Below are positions 7,564 through 17,348 of a stretch of DNA of 38,547 nt, piece after piece (positions within the stretch are counted from its first letter, which is position 1; each line of letters starts with the position of its first letter). Both the position numbers and the translations under genes were made by a program. The notes under the pieces are model-generated. The model worked only from the letters and a program-made list of their open reading frames with translations, had not been told where the DNA came from and did not search any database. This DNA comes from Rhizobiaceae bacterium (GTDB lineage: Bacteria > Pseudomonadota > Alphaproteobacteria > Rhizobiales > Rhizobiaceae): contig JALSIJ010000259.1 of NCBI GenBank assembly GCA_026981655.1, forward strand, positions 1 through 38,547, in the 5' to 3' direction.

Positions 7564-9045
7564 TCAAACCTCGATAACGACCTCATCAAAAAATCCGACG
7601 ATTTTATCAACCAGACGATATGCCACCTGCTGTTTGTTGAGCTTTGGCCAGTCTTCTACGCCTGATTCCGAAATCAACCTTATGGTATTGAAATCTCCGC
7701 CCATAACACCGGCTTCAGGCGATACATCATTTGCCAAAATCCAGTCGGCCCCCTTCTTTTCCAATTTGGTTTTCCCGTGGGTAATTACGTCCTGGGTTTC
7801 GGCTGCAAAACCCACAACCAAAGCAGGTCGGGATTTGGTCCGGTTACCAATGCCTTTTAGAATATCTGGATTTTCCATCAGCTTTAAAGCGGGGGGCGAC
7901 TTGCCTTTTGCTTTTTTGATTTTCTCATCCGCATTTGCAGCCGGGCGCCAATCGGCAACAGCGGCAACAAAAATCGCTATGTCAGCGGGCAAAGCCTGAT
8001 CCACGGCCTGCTTCATTTCTTCGGCTGTTTCAACACGAACAACCGATACGCCCAAAGGATTGGGAATAGATACCGGCCCGGAAACCAGCGTCACATCTGC
8101 GCCCGCCTCACGAAGCGCCAATGCAATTGCGTGCCCCTGCTTGCCGGAAGAATGGTTTGAAAGATAACGCACCGGATCAATCGCCTCTCTGGTTGGCCCA
8201 GAGGTGATGACTGCCGACAGGCCTTTCAGTGGCTTTGGTCGCTGGTCCAGCATGGCTTCAATCGCTTGCAATATCTCCTCAGGCTCGGCCATGCGCCCGG
8301 TGCCTGCCTCGCCGCTTTCGGCCATTTCGCCGGCGCCCGGCCCAATTGAATAAATGCCATCATCGGCCAATGTGCGCATATTTCGAACGGTTGCTGGATG
8401 TTGCCACATCATCGGGTTCATCGCAGGCGCCAGCAGCACCGGTTCGTTGGTCGCCAGTAATATGGCGGAGGCCAGATCATCGGCTAGTCCGTGAGCCATT
8501 TTGGCCATCAAATTGGCCGTGGCTGGCACGACCAAAACAAGATCGGCCTCGCGCGAAAGGCGAATATGGCCGACATCATGTTCGTCATCACGGTCAAACA
8601 GATCTGAATAAACTCGCTCAGCGGTGAGCGCACTCACACTCATTGGCGTGACAAATTGTTCCGCTGCTCTTGTCATAACAGTTTTGATGCGCGCGCCGCG
8701 TTCGCGCAACCGACGAATGAGTATTAAACATTTATAAGCAGCAATGCCGCCGGAAATTATCAGGAGAATATTTTTGCCCGCCAAAACTTCACTGCTGAAT
8801 GGGGCGGTTTTGGATGGCGCTTTTGGGGTGCTTTTAGAATTGGTTTTTTGTTTTACACCTGCTGCCTTATTACTAGGACTGTCAAAGTTTCCGGCGGGCA
8901 AGGCTTGCCTGGAAATCTCATTTGATTGCAATTGATCAAACAGCAGCCGCGCCTCTTCTTCCATCGAATGACCATTTTTGGCCGCCCGCATGCGCAGCCA
9001 TTGCTTGGTTTTACTATCGAGTTTTCTGATGGTGATGCTGGCCAA
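7564..9045 (-). CDS. coaBC: CoaBC (phosphopantothenoylcysteine synthetase/decarboxylase) with N-terminal ribbon-helix-helix domain
   Basis: A 493-residue protein, about 90 longer than usual CoaBC. Residues 1-40 form a FitA/Arc-type ribbon-helix-helix ([16 protein letters not shown], then [11 protein letters not shown]), followed by a low-complexity Ser/Lys/Pro linker (about 41-85). CoaC, the flavin decarboxylase, starts near residue 88 ([16 protein letters not shown]) with active-site His in VGHIRL and the PAMNPMMW motif. CoaB, the ligase, starts near residue 273 ([25 protein letters not shown]) and contains SNHSSGKQG. The start is TTG 9045 with GGAG seven bases upstream; no good internal start lies before CoaC, so the fusion appears to be translated. 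The position of the CoaC catalytic Cys (E. coli Cys158) seems to be Ser244 here. It is third in a ubiE-ubiB-coaBC run, 72 bp after ubiB. Confidence 0.93.
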   Translation of the reverse strand: MASITIRKLDSKTKQWLRMRAAKNGHSMEEEARLLFDQLQSNEISRQALPAGNFDSPSNKAAGVKQKTNSKSTPKAPSKTAPFSSEVLAGKNILLIISGGIAAYKCLILIRRLRERGARIKTVMTRAAEQFVTPMSVSALTAERVYSDLFDRDDEHDVGHIRLSREADLVLVVPATANLMAKMAHGLADDLASAILLATNEPVLLAPAMNPMMWQHPATVRNMRTLADDGIYSIGPGAGEMAESGEAGTGRMAEPEEILQAIEAMLDQRPKPLKGLSAVITSGPTREAIDPVRYLSNHSSGKQGHAIALALREAGADVTLVSGPVSIPNPLGVSVVRVETAEEMKQAVDQALPADIAIFVAAVADWRPAANADEKIKKAKGKSPPALKLMENPDILKGIGNRTKSRPALVVGFAAETQDVITHGKTKLEKKGADWILANDVSPEAGVMGGDFNTIRLISESGVEDWPKLNKQQVAYRLVDKIVGFFDEVVIEV

Positions 9046-9081
9046 TTATATACTCCGGAGGGTCATTTCCAGATAATATAT

Positions 9082-9105
9082 GATTGCAATGCAATCAATG
9101 CAATC
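9082..9105. promoter_or_regulatory. operator-like array of GATTGC/GCAATC half-sites upstream of coaBC
   Basis: Three half-sites with a 9-base period: GATTGC (9082), GCAATC (9091) and GCAATC (9100). The first two form a perfect palindrome with a 3-base centre. The array sits 37-60 bases upstream of the TTG start of a CoaBC that carries a DNA-binding domain, as an autoregulatory operator would. Further half-sites occur at 9134, 9148 and 8924. Confidence 0.5.
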
Positions 9106-9117
9106 AAATTTATGGAA

Positions 9118-10686
9118 TTATATTTGCCAAACTGCAATCACTGCAGCGATTGCGATGACCACAAGCGCCATTCTTCCCATTCGTGAATGCTGCGCTTCTG
9201 ATTTGCCAATTGCTTCAATTGTTGGCGCATCCAGGCGGATGCCATTTTGGCTCATGGCATCTATTTCCTTGCCAAGCCGTTCGGTTCGTTCAACGAATTC
9301 CGGCACCATGCCAACCAGCCTTACAACCGCGTTAACGCCGTCTTTTGCATCACTCAGCTTACCGGCAGGCCCCAGTTTACTGGAAATCCAATGCGCAACC
9401 ACGGGTTCAGATGCGGCCCACATATTAAATTTCGGATCGAGTTTGCGCGCCACGCCTTCAACCACCACCATTGTTTTTTGCAGCAACAGCAGTTGCGGCT
9501 GGGTTTGCATATCGAACAATTCGGTGACCTCAAACAGCAAGGTCAGCAGCTTTGCCATTGAGACGGTTTCTGCTGATTGCCCGTGAATCGGTTCGCCAAT
9601 AGCCCTTATGGCCTGGGCAAAACTTGCGACATCGTGGTGCATCGGCACGTAGCCCGCATCAAAATGCACCTGCGCCACCCGCATATAATTTCGGGTAATA
9701 AATCCATAGAGGATTTCCGCCAGAAAAAGCCGCTCTTTCTTGCCAAGTCGCCCGGCAATGCCAAGATCAACCGCAACAATTGTTCCATCGGGATCAAAAA
9801 ACAAATTGCCCGGATGCATATCCGCGTGAAAAAACCCATCGCGAAGCGTCTGGCGCAAAAATGACTGGACCAGATTGATTGCAATTTGCTTCTTGTCCAA
9901 TCCCAGCTTGTCCAATTCCATGATTTTGGTGAGCTTGGTTCCATCCACCCAATCCATAGTCACCACATCACGACCGGTGCGTTCCCAATCTACATTGGGC
10001 ACACGAAAGCCTTCATCATTGGCGGTGTTTTCATGCATTTCAGAAAATGCCGCCGCTTCCAATCGTAAATCCATTTCCAGCCGGGCGGATTGGGCCAAAA
10101 TATCAACCACCGAGACCGGGCGCAGGCGTTTGGCCGCCGGAATGAAGCGCTCCTGCAGGTGGGCGGCAAAATAAAACAAATCCAGATCGCGCAAAAAGCG
10201 TTTTCGCACGCCTGGACGGATGACCTTGACCGCAACGGTCTTTTGCGGATCGTCTTTCAAAGTCGCCTTATGCACCTGGGCAATGGATGCGGCTGCTACC
10301 GGTTCGCTAAAGGTGGCAAACATTTCATCCATTGGCCTGCCAAGGGAAGCTTCAATTGCAGCGCGCGCCTCGCCCGTTGGGAAGGCATCCATACGGTCCT
10401 GCAGCAATTCCAGATCAAGCGCCATTTGAGTGCCCACAACATCGGGCCTTGTGGCCATGAACTGCCCAAGCTTCACCCATGATGGGCCTAGCCGGTTAAG
10501 CGCTTTTGAAAGGCGTTCTGACTGTTGCAGGTTCGCATTTTTTGGCCGCGCAATCAATCCGGCCACACGGTGCGCAAGACGAACCAGCAGCGGCATTTCA
10601 TCAACCGGAATATCCTTAAACACACCTTCGCGAGCCAGAATAAATCCGGCCTGGGCCAGTGCAAACATTGCCGATACAGGATTCAT
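9118..10686 (-). CDS. ubiB: UbiB, atypical kinase/ATPase of ubiquinone biosynthesis
   Basis: A 522-residue member of the ABC1/ADCK/UbiB family, close to the usual bacterial length. The family-specific KxGQ motif is KLGQ at residues 72-75 (SWVKLGQFMATRPDVV); the ATP-site Ala-rich stretch and Lys appear in EPVAAASIAQVHKA and VAVKVIRPG; the catalytic loop is HADMHPGNLF and the metal-binding DFG counterpart is AVDLGIAG. The C-terminal segment MALVVIAIAAVIAVWQI is a membrane anchor. UbiB supports assembly or function of the membrane-bound ubiquinone-forming enzymes, probably as an ATPase. It begins 12 bases after ubiE and is co-directional, an arrangement common in alphaproteobacteria. Confidence 0.95.
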   Translation of the reverse strand: MNPVSAMFALAQAGFILAREGVFKDIPVDEMPLLVRLAHRVAGLIARPKNANLQQSERLSKALNRLGPSWVKLGQFMATRPDVVGTQMALDLELLQDRMDAFPTGEARAAIEASLGRPMDEMFATFSEPVAAASIAQVHKATLKDDPQKTVAVKVIRPGVRKRFLRDLDLFYFAAHLQERFIPAAKRLRPVSVVDILAQSARLEMDLRLEAAAFSEMHENTANDEGFRVPNVDWERTGRDVVTMDWVDGTKLTKIMELDKLGLDKKQIAINLVQSFLRQTLRDGFFHADMHPGNLFFDPDGTIVAVDLGIAGRLGKKERLFLAEILYGFITRNYMRVAQVHFDAGYVPMHHDVASFAQAIRAIGEPIHGQSAETVSMAKLLTLLFEVTELFDMQTQPQLLLLQKTMVVVEGVARKLDPKFNMWAASEPVVAHWISSKLGPAGKLSDAKDGVNAVVRLVGMVPEFVERTERLGKEIDAMSQNGIRLDAPTIEAIGKSEAQHSRMGRMALVVIAIAAVIAVWQI

Positions 10687-10698
10687 ATGGGTCAGCCC

Positions 10699-11481
10699 TT
10701 ATATCTTCCAGCCCGAATGCAGGGTGGCGATACCGCCGGTATAATTACGGTAGGTGACCCGCTCAAATCCAGCCTTGCTAATCATTGCAGCAAAACTTTC
10801 CTGATTGGGAAATTTACGGATTGATTCAACCAGATATTGATAAGGCTCGGCATCGCCAGTAATAAATTTGCCAATCGGTGGAATGGCCTTAAACGACCAT
10901 TGTTCATAGAACTTGTCGAGAATTGGCATATCCACATCGGAAAACTCGATGCACAAAAACCGGCCACCGGGTTTAAGAACCCGAAACGCTTCACGCAAAG
11001 CCTTGTCGATTTTTGGCACATTGCGAATACCAAATACAATTGTATAGGCGTTGAACGAGTTATTGTCGAAGGGCAACTCCTCCGCATTGGCCTCAACAAA
11101 GGAGACATTGTCCAACAGCTTTTTCCTCGCCGCCCGCTCCTCGCCGACCTCCAGCATTGAGGAATTTATATCAAGAACCGTTGTATGAACCGCACGATTA
11201 GATGCCTCAACTATCCTGAAGGCCACATCGCCGGTGCCGCCTGCCACATCAAGAGAAGTCCAGTTGGAGCCAGCACTTTTGGGCGGCGAAAGGGTGGAAA
11301 CCAGCGCATCTTTCCAAACCCGGTGCATGCCCGCCGACATGACATCATTCATCAGATCATAGCGTTTTGCCACCCGATGAAACACCTCATTGACCAAGGG
11401 CTGCTTTTCGCCGTCACCAACTTGCGTAAAGCCATAGGACGTGGTCATTTCTTCTGGAACGGTGGTGCGGGTGTCAGACAT
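10699..11481 (-). CDS. ubiE: UbiE, demethylmenaquinol/2-polyprenyl-1,4-benzoquinol C-methyltransferase
   Basis: A 260-residue class I SAM-dependent methyltransferase of the UbiE/COQ5 family. Motif I is [15 protein letters not shown]; the family signature [17 protein letters not shown] is near the N terminus, and the signature [31 protein letters not shown] is in the second half. The end [15 protein letters not shown] is typical. It performs the C-methylation in ubiquinone synthesis. I chose ATG 11481, with GGGA nine bases upstream; a longer frame to 11622 adds 47 residues unlike the family. It heads the ubiE-ubiB-coaBC run and is divergent from mutM across 191 bp. Confidence 0.96.
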   Translation of the reverse strand: MSDTRTTVPEEMTTSYGFTQVGDGEKQPLVNEVFHRVAKRYDLMNDVMSAGMHRVWKDALVSTLSPPKSAGSNWTSLDVAGGTGDVAFRIVEASNRAVHTTVLDINSSMLEVGEERAARKKLLDNVSFVEANAEELPFDNNSFNAYTIVFGIRNVPKIDKALREAFRVLKPGGRFLCIEFSDVDMPILDKFYEQWSFKAIPPIGKFITGDAEPYQYLVESIRKFPNQESFAAMISKAGFERVTYRNYTGGIATLHSGWKI

Positions 11482-11672
11482 GCTTATTTCCCATAATTCA
11501 AATAATGCGCCCAAATACTCAGTTTTACTATCTGGCGCAGTTCTTAGCGATATTTCGAGCCTTTCGCTATGGCTATGTTTTGGTTGCCAGAACTGAAATA
11601 ACCTGTTTTGCAGTAAATTCAACCAAGATCACTGATTACGATCACAAAAGAACCCGATAAGGACAATGTGTC

Positions 11673-12566
11673 ATGCCTGAATTGCCAGAGGTTGAAACGG
11701 TTCGACGCGGTCTTGAGCCGCATATGGATGGTGCCAAACTCGAGCGGGTTGAATTGCGCCGGGCGGATCTGCGTTTTCCATTTGGGGAGAATTTTATCAC
11801 CAGCCTGGAAGGCCAGACAATCACCAGTGTCGGGCGGCGGGCAAAATATTTACAGCTGGATATAGATAACAATCTGGTGCTGATCATGCATTTGGGCATG
11901 TCAGGATCATTCAGGGTGGAGGCATCGTCGGTTGCAGCCCAGCCCGGCAATTTCACCCTGCCGAAAGGTGTCCACGAAAAACACGATCATGTTATTTTTC
12001 ACCTGAGAGAGGCTTCAGGCCAGCCTTGCAGGGTTATTTATAATGATCCGCGGCGGTTTGGCTATATGGCTTTGATCGCGCGCAGTAATCTCGAAGATCA
12101 CAAGTGGTTCAAGGATATGGGGATTGAACCTATTGGCAATGCGCTGGATGGGGCCTATCTGGCGACCAAGTTTCAAAACAAGAAAGCGCCGCTGAAATCC
12201 GCCCTGCTGGATCAAAAAATGATTGCCGGGCTTGGCAATATCTATGTGTGCGAAGCGCTGTGGCGCGCAGGCCTTGCCCCTACACGGCAGGCCAAAACCC
12301 TTGCGCAAAAATCTGGCAAACCGACCGCGATGGCCGACCGCCTTTCAGTCCATATTCGCGATGTGATCAATGAGGCGATTGAGGCCGGCGGTTCGTCCCT
12401 GAAAGACCACCGGCAGACCGATGGCTCGCTTGGCTATTTCCAACATCGATTTGCGGTTTATGACCGCGAGGGCGAGGATTGTTTAAAATCCGATTGTAAG
12501 GGCGAAATTTCCCGCATGGTACAATCCGGGCGCTCAACATTTTATTGCGGGGCGTGCCAGAAATAA
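11673..12566 (+). CDS. mutM: MutM (Fpg), formamidopyrimidine-DNA glycosylase
   Basis: A 297-residue bifunctional base-excision repair enzyme that removes 8-oxoguanine and cuts at the abasic site. The N terminus MPELPEVETVRRGL gives the catalytic Pro2 and Glu3; the conserved Lys is in GRRAKYLQ. The helix-two-turn-helix region contains LLDQKMIAGLGNIYVCEALWRAGLAPTR, and the C-terminal zinc finger has four Cys (DCLKSDC ... YCGACQK). AAGGA precedes the ATG. A 20-residue segment near residues 90-110 (VEASSVAAQPGNFTLPKGVHEKHDH) is slightly longer than in enteric homologues, as in other alphaproteobacteria. It is divergent from ubiE, a common alphaproteobacterial neighbourhood. Confidence 0.97.
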   Translation: MPELPEVETVRRGLEPHMDGAKLERVELRRADLRFPFGENFITSLEGQTITSVGRRAKYLQLDIDNNLVLIMHLGMSGSFRVEASSVAAQPGNFTLPKGVHEKHDHVIFHLREASGQPCRVIYNDPRRFGYMALIARSNLEDHKWFKDMGIEPIGNALDGAYLATKFQNKKAPLKSALLDQKMIAGLGNIYVCEALWRAGLAPTRQAKTLAQKSGKPTAMADRLSVHIRDVINEAIEAGGSSLKDHRQTDGSLGYFQHRFAVYDREGEDCLKSDCKGEISRMVQSGRSTFYCGACQK

Positions 12567-12611
12567 TGAAAGTATTAGGCACGATCATCTTTTAATCCAG
12601 CAGGCCAGATT

Positions 12612-14045
12612 TCAGGCGACAAATTTGAACTGCGCATTTTTATTGTTCACGGAATAATCACTCAGGTAATCAGATGCATTTTGCGCCAGCTCATCAACGC
12701 CGCAAATGATTTGTTCCACCGTTTCATCATCCATCAAATAACTCAAATTCAGGCGAACCCAGCCGGGCTTTTCAATCTCTGCCCCGCTTAGCACAATCTG
12801 CCTGATCCGCTCGGATTCCTCGCGTCCCACATTGAGCAACCGGTGGCCATATGGCCCGGCACATACACAGCCGCCACGCGCCTGAATACCCATTACATCG
12901 CTCAACATACGGGTGAACAATTGATGATGGATATAACCATCATTGCCATTGCGGATGGCGAAGGAGAATATCGGCAAACGGTTGGGTTTTTCTTCCCCAA
13001 ACAGCCTGATATTAGGGCTTTCACGCCAGCGATTTGTCGCCATCGCACACAATTCATGATCTCTTTTCAAAATGAAATCGTGACCAATCGCGGCCTTGAC
13101 TAAAAAGACGAGAGCTGCACGAATATCGCCAATAATGTTAGGGGTGCCAGCCTCTTCACGTTCAATGATTGACGGGAAATAATCATGCGCCCAGGGCGAG
13201 ACATAGGATACAGAGCCACCACCGGGCCAGGTTGGCTTTTCAGTTTTTACAACAGAGTTTTTGACAATCAATATGCCGGAAGCACCCGGACCGCCGGGAA
13301 ATTTGTGCGGCGATAAAAACACGGCATCCAGTTCGCGGCCTTCGCCGGGGTTCATATCAATCGATAAATAAGGCCCGCCGCCGGCATAATCCCAAAAGGC
13401 CAGCGCGTTATATTGTTTCAAAAGCCGGGTCACCGCATCCACATCGGTTATTATCCCGGTCACATTGGAGGCGGCAGAAAACGCGCCAATAATCATTGGT
13501 CTGTCTGCGTGGGCAACCAGACGTGCCTCAAGCTCAACCATATCCGGGCCACCCTCATCAGCTTCCCCAATCTCGATGACCTCGGCTCCGCTTTCACGCC
13601 AGGGCAATATGTTTGAATGGTGCTCGTAAGGCCCAACAAATACCACCGGGCGAGGACCATCTTTTACGGCATCAGCAACTCCGCAAAGCGCCACCAGCCG
13701 ATTGATGGCAGAGGTCGCGCCGGACCCTGAAAATATCACCGAATAATCTTTTGACGCGTTGGTTTCACGGGCAATAATCTGGCGTGCCTCGTTACGCATA
13801 TTGGTAACGTACGCCCCGCAATAGGAAGATTCCGTATGGCTGTTGGCGTAGAAGGGCAATAGTTTTTCCGCGATAAAACCTTCCACCTGACGAAGCGCGC
13901 GCCCGGATGCGGTATAATCCGCATAGATCATTTTCTTCATGCCATAGGGCGTGGGAATTGAAATATCATTGCCAATCAGCCCGGCGCGCATATTTGCCAC
14001 CACATCGCCTTTTGCAATTTGCTGCTGAAATTCCTGTAAACTCAT
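12612..14045 (-). CDS. Class V aminotransferase (cysteine desulfurase-like), PLP-dependent
   Basis: A 477-residue fold-type I PLP enzyme. The Schiff-base Lys is in LSPHKFPGGPGASGIL; the PLP phosphate region is FSGSGATSAINRLVA, and the cofactor-ring Asp is in LAFWDYAGGGPY. A conserved loop QARGGCVCAGPYGH places Cys near where SufS/CsdA desulfurases carry their catalytic Cys, but the protein is longer than IscS/SufS and the N-terminal MIYADYTASGRAL type suggests a separate subgroup. Substrate cannot be assigned (desulfurase, selenocysteine lyase-like or aminotransferase). ATG 14045 is preferred, having GGGA upstream; the longer frame to 14168 would almost touch the divergent regulator start. 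It is divergent from an Lrp/AsnC gene, which likely controls it. The right neighbour mutM converges on it. Confidence 0.85.
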   Translation of the reverse strand: MSLQEFQQQIAKGDVVANMRAGLIGNDISIPTPYGMKKMIYADYTASGRALRQVEGFIAEKLLPFYANSHTESSYCGAYVTNMRNEARQIIARETNASKDYSVIFSGSGATSAINRLVALCGVADAVKDGPRPVVFVGPYEHHSNILPWRESGAEVIEIGEADEGGPDMVELEARLVAHADRPMIIGAFSAASNVTGIITDVDAVTRLLKQYNALAFWDYAGGGPYLSIDMNPGEGRELDAVFLSPHKFPGGPGASGILIVKNSVVKTEKPTWPGGGSVSYVSPWAHDYFPSIIEREEAGTPNIIGDIRAALVFLVKAAIGHDFILKRDHELCAMATNRWRESPNIRLFGEEKPNRLPIFSFAIRNGNDGYIHHQLFTRMLSDVMGIQARGGCVCAGPYGHRLLNVGREESERIRQIVLSGAEIEKPGWVRLNLSYLMDDETVEQIICGVDELAQNASDYLSDYSVNNKNAQFKFVA

Positions 14046-14173
14046 TATTCCCACACCCGGTTTGGTAGTCGTGCCTATTTCGCCTATTTGGTAAGAATAT
14101 ATTGACTTTGGCGAGAAAACTTCTAAATTTTCATGAGTATTTACAATTTTTCTGAGAATTTTCACCAAGAACT

Positions 14174-14647
14174 ATGAAAAATATCGATCAATTTAATGCT
14201 CGTTTACTTCAGGCCTTGCAAAATGATGGCGCACTTTCCCAACGCGAACTGGCTGAACACACCAACCTTTCGCCCAATGCCTGCTGGAACCGGCTGCAAA
14301 ACCTGAAGAAAAGCGGCGTGATTGTGGGACAAACCGTGCGGCTGGACCGGAAAAAGCTTGGGCTTGATCTGGTGGTCTTTGTCATGATCAAAACCCGGCA
14401 TCATTCCAGCGAATGGTTGCAGACCTTTCGCGAGCATGTGTCGACCATTCCAGAGGTGATCGATTTCTTTCGCATTGGTGGCGATTATGATTATCTGCTG
14501 AAAGTCGTGACCAGCGATATGAACAGCTATGATGCGGTCTACCAGCGGTTGATCGAAGCGGTAGAACTTGATTCCGTCACATCCTATTTCGCAATGGAAG
14601 CAATCGAAGAGCAACGCCCCCTGCCGATCAAGATAAGCAAATCGTGA
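14174..14647 (+). CDS. Lrp/AsnC-family transcriptional regulator
   Basis: A 157-residue regulator with an N-terminal winged helix-turn-helix (about residues 4-60; ALSQRELAEHTNLSPNACWNRLQNLKKSGVI) and a C-terminal RAM/ACT-like ligand domain (about 68-150; the segment VIDFFRIGGDYDYLLKVVTSDMNSYDAV is characteristic). Such proteins form octamers that respond to amino acids. Divergent arrangement with the class V aminotransferase over about 130 bp suggests that it senses that enzyme's amino-acid substrate and regulates the pair. It converges on maeB with a 3-bp gap. Confidence 0.93.
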   Translation: MKNIDQFNARLLQALQNDGALSQRELAEHTNLSPNACWNRLQNLKKSGVIVGQTVRLDRKKLGLDLVVFVMIKTRHHSSEWLQTFREHVSTIPEVIDFFRIGGDYDYLLKVVTSDMNSYDAVYQRLIEAVELDSVTSYFAMEAIEEQRPLPIKISKS

Positions 14648-14650
14648 AAT

Positions 14651-16951
14651 TCAAGCGTATTGCTGCACAGGTGTTCCGGCGAGTGCGGAAATATTAATCA
14701 GCCCGCGCACGGTAATAGATGGTGTAACGATGTGAGTACGGTTGCCCATGCCCATTAGAATTGGCCCAACCTCAATGCCTTGTGATACGGTTTTAAAGCT
14801 GTTTTTAACCGCACTGGCGATCTCGGTATTGGAAAATACCAGGACATTGGCGCGGCCACTCATACGTGAATTGGGCATGATGCGGGCGCGCAAATCCGCA
14901 TCTAATGCCGTATCCAGTTGCATTTCGCCCTCATAGGTAAATTCACAACCGGGTTCAAATTCCGTATTGTCCAAAATATCCAGCGCTGCCCGCATGCGGC
15001 CTGCTGAAGGTGTTGCCAGGTCGCCAAATTGCGAATTACTGCAAAGTGCGACTTTTGGCGCCAACCCAAAGCGGCGCACATGGCGGGCTGAAGCAATAAC
15101 TGTTGCGGCAATCTGCTCCGGTGTCGGGTCCGGGTTCACCTGGGTATCAGCAACAAAAAGCGGGCCGTTTTCCAAAATCATCAGCGACAAAGCACCAACC
15201 GGATGAAGTTCATCTGTGCTCAACATCTGGTCGACATATTTCAAATGCCAAAGATAATGGCCAAATGTTCCGCAAATCAGACTATCTGCATCGCCAAGGT
15301 GCACCATCACCGCACCAATTACCGTGGTATTGGTGCGTAATATCGCCTGCGCCAGAGTTGGGGTAACGCCGCGCCGCTGCATTACCTCATGATAGGTCTG
15401 CCAATAGGTGCGGTAGCGGGAATCACTTTCCGGATTGACGATTTCAAATTCCCTATAAATCTTTTCCGGCAGGCCGTATTTTTCGCACCGGTGATAAATG
15501 ATCTCCGGCCGCCCAATCAATATGGGTTGATCTTTTGTCTCCTCCACCATCGCAATAGCGGCGCGCAAAACGCGCTCATCTTCACCTTCTGCGAAAGCAA
15601 TTTTTCGTACCTCACTTCTGGCAGCGGTAAAAATTGGCCGCATGATCATGCCTGAACGATAGACAGACCGGTTGAGCTTATCCTTATAGGCCTGCACGTC
15701 TTCCAGCGGACGCTTGGCGACCCCTGTGCGCATTGCGGTCTCAGCAACCGCACCGGCAACGACTGCAATTAATCGTTGATCAAAAGGCTTGGGAATTAGA
15801 TATTCGGATCCGAAACGCAAATCCTCATCGCCATAAACCGCCGCCGTTTCCGCCGATGAGGTCATGCGGGCCAGTTTGGCAATGCCCTCCACACAGGCAA
15901 TCTGCATGGCATCATTAATTTCCGAGGCCTCTACATCCAGTGCACCGCGAAAAATGAAGGGAAAGCACAGGACATTATTGACCTGATTTGGAAAATCTGA
16001 ACGCCCGGTTGCTACAATCGCATCGGGTGAAACCTTAAAAACATCATCTGGCATAATCTCGGGATTGGGATTGGCCAGCGCGAATATGATTGGCTTTTGG
16101 GCCATTTTTGCCACCATTTCCGGCTTCAATACATTTGGCCCGGAAAGCCCCAGAAACAAATCAGCACCCTCGATCACATCATCAAGGGTTCGTGGCCCGC
16201 CCTTTTGCGCAAACAACGCTTTTTGCGGTGTCATGTCTTCCTCGCGGCCCTCATATACCAGGCCTTCAATATCGCAAAGCCAGATATTTTCGCGCAATAC
16301 GCCCAGCTTGTTGAGCATCTTTAAACAGGCAATTCCGGCCGCACCACCGCCGGTGGAAACCACCTTGATATTGGCAAATTCGCGCTTGGTCAGCACCAGT
16401 GCATTGGTTGCCGCAGCCCCGACCACAATAGCGGTTCCATGCTGATCATCGTGGAAAACCGGAATTCCCATGCGTTCGCGGCAAATTTTTTCAACCACAA
16501 AACACTCTGGTGCCTTGATGTCCTCGAGATTAATTGCACCAAATGTTGGCTCCAGCGCAATAATATGTTCGGCCAGAACCTCAGGGTCCGCTTCATTTAT
16601 TTCGATGTCGAAACAATCAATATTGGCGAATTTTTTGAATAGAACAGCTTTGCCTTCCATGATTGGCTTTGAAGCCAGCGCACCAATATTGCCAAGGCCA
16701 AGTGCCGCCGATCCATTTGTTACCACCGCAACCAGATTACCGCGCGCCGTATAGCGTGATGCTGTTAGCGCGTCATCCTTGATGGCAAGACAGGCCTCGG
16801 CCACGCCCGGCGAATAGGCCAGCGACAAATCACGCGGATTGGCCAGCGGTTTGGTTGGCCTGATTTCCAGCTTTCCGGGCTTGGGGAATTCGTGATAATG
16901 AAGCGCTGCATCTTTCAGCGTATTTTCCGCAGGTTGCTTATCATCACTCAT
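14651..16951 (-). CDS. maeB: NADP-dependent malic enzyme with phosphotransacetylase-like C-terminal domain
   Basis: A 766-residue MaeB-type enzyme converting malate to pyruvate, CO2 and NADPH. Malic enzyme N-terminal domain about residues 18-150 ([39 protein letters not shown]), NAD(P)-binding domain about 160-400 ([36 protein letters not shown]), then a phosphate acetyl/butyryltransferase-like domain from about 430 to the end that in this class is regulatory rather than a working phosphotransacetylase. ATG 16951 is chosen over ATG 16975 by fit to the family N terminus. It supplies NADPH and pyruvate during growth on C4 acids and would suit carbon flow from box-pathway products (acetyl-CoA and succinyl-CoA); that link is inference. 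Confidence 0.95.
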   Translation of the reverse strand: MSDDKQPAENTLKDAALHYHEFPKPGKLEIRPTKPLANPRDLSLAYSPGVAEACLAIKDDALTASRYTARGNLVAVVTNGSAALGLGNIGALASKPIMEGKAVLFKKFANIDCFDIEINEADPEVLAEHIIALEPTFGAINLEDIKAPECFVVEKICRERMGIPVFHDDQHGTAIVVGAAATNALVLTKREFANIKVVSTGGGAAGIACLKMLNKLGVLRENIWLCDIEGLVYEGREEDMTPQKALFAQKGGPRTLDDVIEGADLFLGLSGPNVLKPEMVAKMAQKPIIFALANPNPEIMPDDVFKVSPDAIVATGRSDFPNQVNNVLCFPFIFRGALDVEASEINDAMQIACVEGIAKLARMTSSAETAAVYGDEDLRFGSEYLIPKPFDQRLIAVVAGAVAETAMRTGVAKRPLEDVQAYKDKLNRSVYRSGMIMRPIFTAARSEVRKIAFAEGEDERVLRAAIAMVEETKDQPILIGRPEIIYHRCEKYGLPEKIYREFEIVNPESDSRYRTYWQTYHEVMQRRGVTPTLAQAILRTNTTVIGAVMVHLGDADSLICGTFGHYLWHLKYVDQMLSTDELHPVGALSLMILENGPLFVADTQVNPDPTPEQIAATVIASARHVRRFGLAPKVALCSNSQFGDLATPSAGRMRAALDILDNTEFEPGCEFTYEGEMQLDTALDADLRARIMPNSRMSGRANVLVFSNTEIASAVKNSFKTVSQGIEVGPILMGMGNRTHIVTPSITVRGLINISALAGTPVQQYA

Positions 16952-17141
16952 ATGGGTTTGCCTTTCATGGTGCATTTGTATCCTCCAGTACTAGACCGTT
17001 TCATGCTTACAAGAAAGTAGTCAGAACACAAATAGCGACCCTGTGCTTTGCAACGTATCAGGAAATTTGTTGAAAGCTGATGCAGGTCAATGAGGCAAAA
17101 ATTTTTCGGTGCATAGTTTCAAATAACAAAGGAGTTTGGCA

Positions 17142-17348
17142 ATGGCATTTGACCAATTGAAGATGGAAATTTCCATGTTACTAACCCAAATGGAAAATCA
17201 ACCACAAGACCTTTGGGAGTTGCACGAGCAAATCCTCGAAAAACTCAATGAATTGCGGGCGCTCAATCTGCCGCTTCCTGATGATCTGGTCGAGTTGGAG
17301 AAAAAGCTTACCCGCGATTTGGAAATTGGCAGAGGTTCAAAAAAATAG
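17142..17348 (+). CDS. small conserved-type protein of unknown function, 68 residues
   Basis: A 68-residue acidic, helical protein (MAFDQLKMEISMLL...) with heptad-like Leu spacing (LHEQILEKLNELRALNLPLPDDLVELEKKL). No domain is recognised. ATG 17142 has a strong AAAGGAG ribosome site ending seven bases before it, which argues for real translation; TTG 17136 is too close to that site. It is divergent from maeB, about 190 bp away. A small coiled-coil adaptor is possible, but no function can be assigned. Confidence 0.68.
   Translation: MAFDQLKMEISMLLTQMENQPQDLWELHEQILEKLNELRALNLPLPDDLVELEKKLTRDLEIGRGSKK

Noticed and set aside
9046-9069. A six-codon leader frame (ATG ... TAA) ending directly before the coaBC start.
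   Set aside because: It has no good ribosome site of its own and overlaps the Shine-Dalgarno sequence of coaBC; most likely chance.
10090-10482. Long plus-strand open frames opposite ubiB and similar ones opposite the GcvT, box and malic enzyme genes.
   Set aside because: They lie wholly antisense to well-identified genes, lack ribosome sites and show low-complexity shadow composition.
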